Assembly (NCBI RefSeq): GCF_013415485.1
Contig: NZ_JACBXS010000011.1
Coordinates: 1-64,000, forward strand
Direction of reading: 5' to 3'
DNA length: 64,000 nucleotides
Source of the DNA: Rhabdonatronobacter sediminivivens
GTDB taxonomy: Bacteria > Pseudomonadota > Alphaproteobacteria > Rhodobacterales > Rhodobacteraceae
Made by a program: the position numbers and the translations under genes. Shown here piece after piece: positions 63,654-64,000 of the stretch; positions within the stretch are counted from its first letter, which is position 1; each line of letters starts with the position of its first letter. The notes beneath the pieces are model-generated. The model was given only the letters and a program-made list of their open reading frames with translations. It was not told where the DNA came from and did no database searches.

Positions 63654-63704
63654 CCGCGCCCCGGCGCGCCGGGGTGGGTGGGTGGGAGGCGTGCCGGGGC
63701 GCGG
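63654..63704. repeat. Palindrome with four GGG tracts between gyrB and pmtA
   Basis: CCGCGCCCCGGC (63654-63665) pairs perfectly with GCCGGGGCGCGG (63693-63704). The loop carries GGGTGGGTGGGTGGG at 63672-63686 on the plus strand. Same design as the 12244-12302 element. It could serve as the gyrB terminator. Confidence 0.7.
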
Positions 63705-63729
63705 TGCGCTGGCCCCGGGCACGGAAAAC

Positions 63730-64000
63730 TCAGGCGTCCAGATTCTCCACGCTCAGCGCATTCGACTGGATGAACTCGCGGCGCGGCTCCACCACATCGC
63801 CCATCAGCTTGGTGAACAGGTTATCTGCCTCGGCCAGATCCTCGACCCGCACCTGCAGCAGCGTGCGCGCATCCGGGTCCAGGGTGGTTTCCCACAACTG
63901 GCCCGGGTTCATCTCGCCCAGACCCTTGTAGCGCTGCAGGCTCAGCCCCTTCTCGCCTTCGGCCAGGATGGCATTGAGCAGCGCAACCGGCCCGTGGATG
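63730..64000 (-). CDS. gyrB: DNA gyrase subunit B, C-terminal part (partial)
   Basis: The last 89 codons or so of gyrB; the gene runs off the right edge. Read from the edge it encodes [20 protein letters not shown] and [20 protein letters not shown], the TOPRIM-proximal and tail motifs of GyrB, ending [19 protein letters not shown]. The tail favours GyrB over ParE. Only the C-terminal end is visible. Confidence 0.92.
   Translation of the reverse strand, partial: IHGPVALLNAILAEGEKGLSLQRYKGLGEMNPGQLWETTLDPDARTLLQVRVEDLAEADNLFTKLMGDVVEPRREFIQSNALSVENLDA

Overview
The window is GC-rich (codons strongly biased to G/C in the third position) and reads as a chromosomal segment of an alphaproteobacterium of the Rhodobacteraceae (Rhodobacter/Paracoccus/Roseobacter group). 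The assignment rests on gene content and order: rbfA-truB, hslO-nudL-cca, gpmI-envC-ctpA-rppH, pmtA beside gyrB, coq9 beside rpsU, an acetyl-type MetA, and a small gene of the type annotated DUF6525. No rRNA, tRNA, CRISPR array, prophage or complete insertion sequence was found.

Layout. 1-23,500 is mostly housekeeping: an Lrp-type regulator divergent from alanine dehydrogenase (ald), rbfA/NAGPA-like/truB, dapB, a CobW-type zinc GTPase behind a clear Zur-type operator, a lytic transglycosylase, LysE, hslO/nudL/cca, two further Nudix genes, the gpmI/envC/ctpA/rppH block, argG, metA (acetyl-CoA type) with a P-loop ATPase, and a FadL/OmpP1-like porin. 23,500-32,600 looks like one catabolic/transport unit, probably for a quaternary amine (betaine-type) compound: LysR with a textbook T-N11-A dyad, Ldh-type reductase, aldehyde dehydrogenase, an M19 'dipeptidase' lacking its first metal pair, two uncharacterised proteins (560 aa and DUF3726) and a complete ProX/ProW/ProV-type ABC transporter. 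32,770-37,170 holds a patatin behind a PhaR-like box, a GntP permease and an SLC13 permease.

37,190-47,050 is an accessory catabolic island: VanA-type Rieske oxygenase, an M29/NicX-fold protein, LysR, a protein that keeps the four catalytic residues of the sulfinate desulfinase DszB, an amino-acid ABC binding protein and permease without an ATPase, a GST, a creatininase-family amidohydrolase, an M24 'pita-bread' enzyme that has lost metal ligands, and an HDAC-like deacetylase. 47,100-53,530 encodes acyl-CoA synthetase, fused E1, E2, a stand-alone acyl carrier protein and a DsbD-like redox protein on the minus strand. 53,740-58,420 is a self-contained cassette: SARP-like regulator divergent from a vanadium-haloperoxidase/PAP2 enzyme with an N-terminal Asn-Ser-Tyr tandem repeat, a small unknown protein and a subtilase. 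It is bounded by a 224-bp MITE-like element that supplies the regulator's stop codon. 58,730-64,000 returns to housekeeping (rpsU, coq9, ilvE-like, two quinone reductases, pmtA, gyrB 3' end).

Two kinds of small repeat run through the window. Four GC-rich palindromes each carry a run of four GGG tracts separated by single bases; two of these are 46/48 identical and one of those lies inside the E2 coding sequence. A 22-bp TTCATCTTGCCC-type motif occurs in three intergenic gaps. The strongest candidates for something undescribed are the SARP/haloperoxidase/subtilase cassette, the desulfinase-like/Rieske/M24/HDAC island and the G-tract palindromes.
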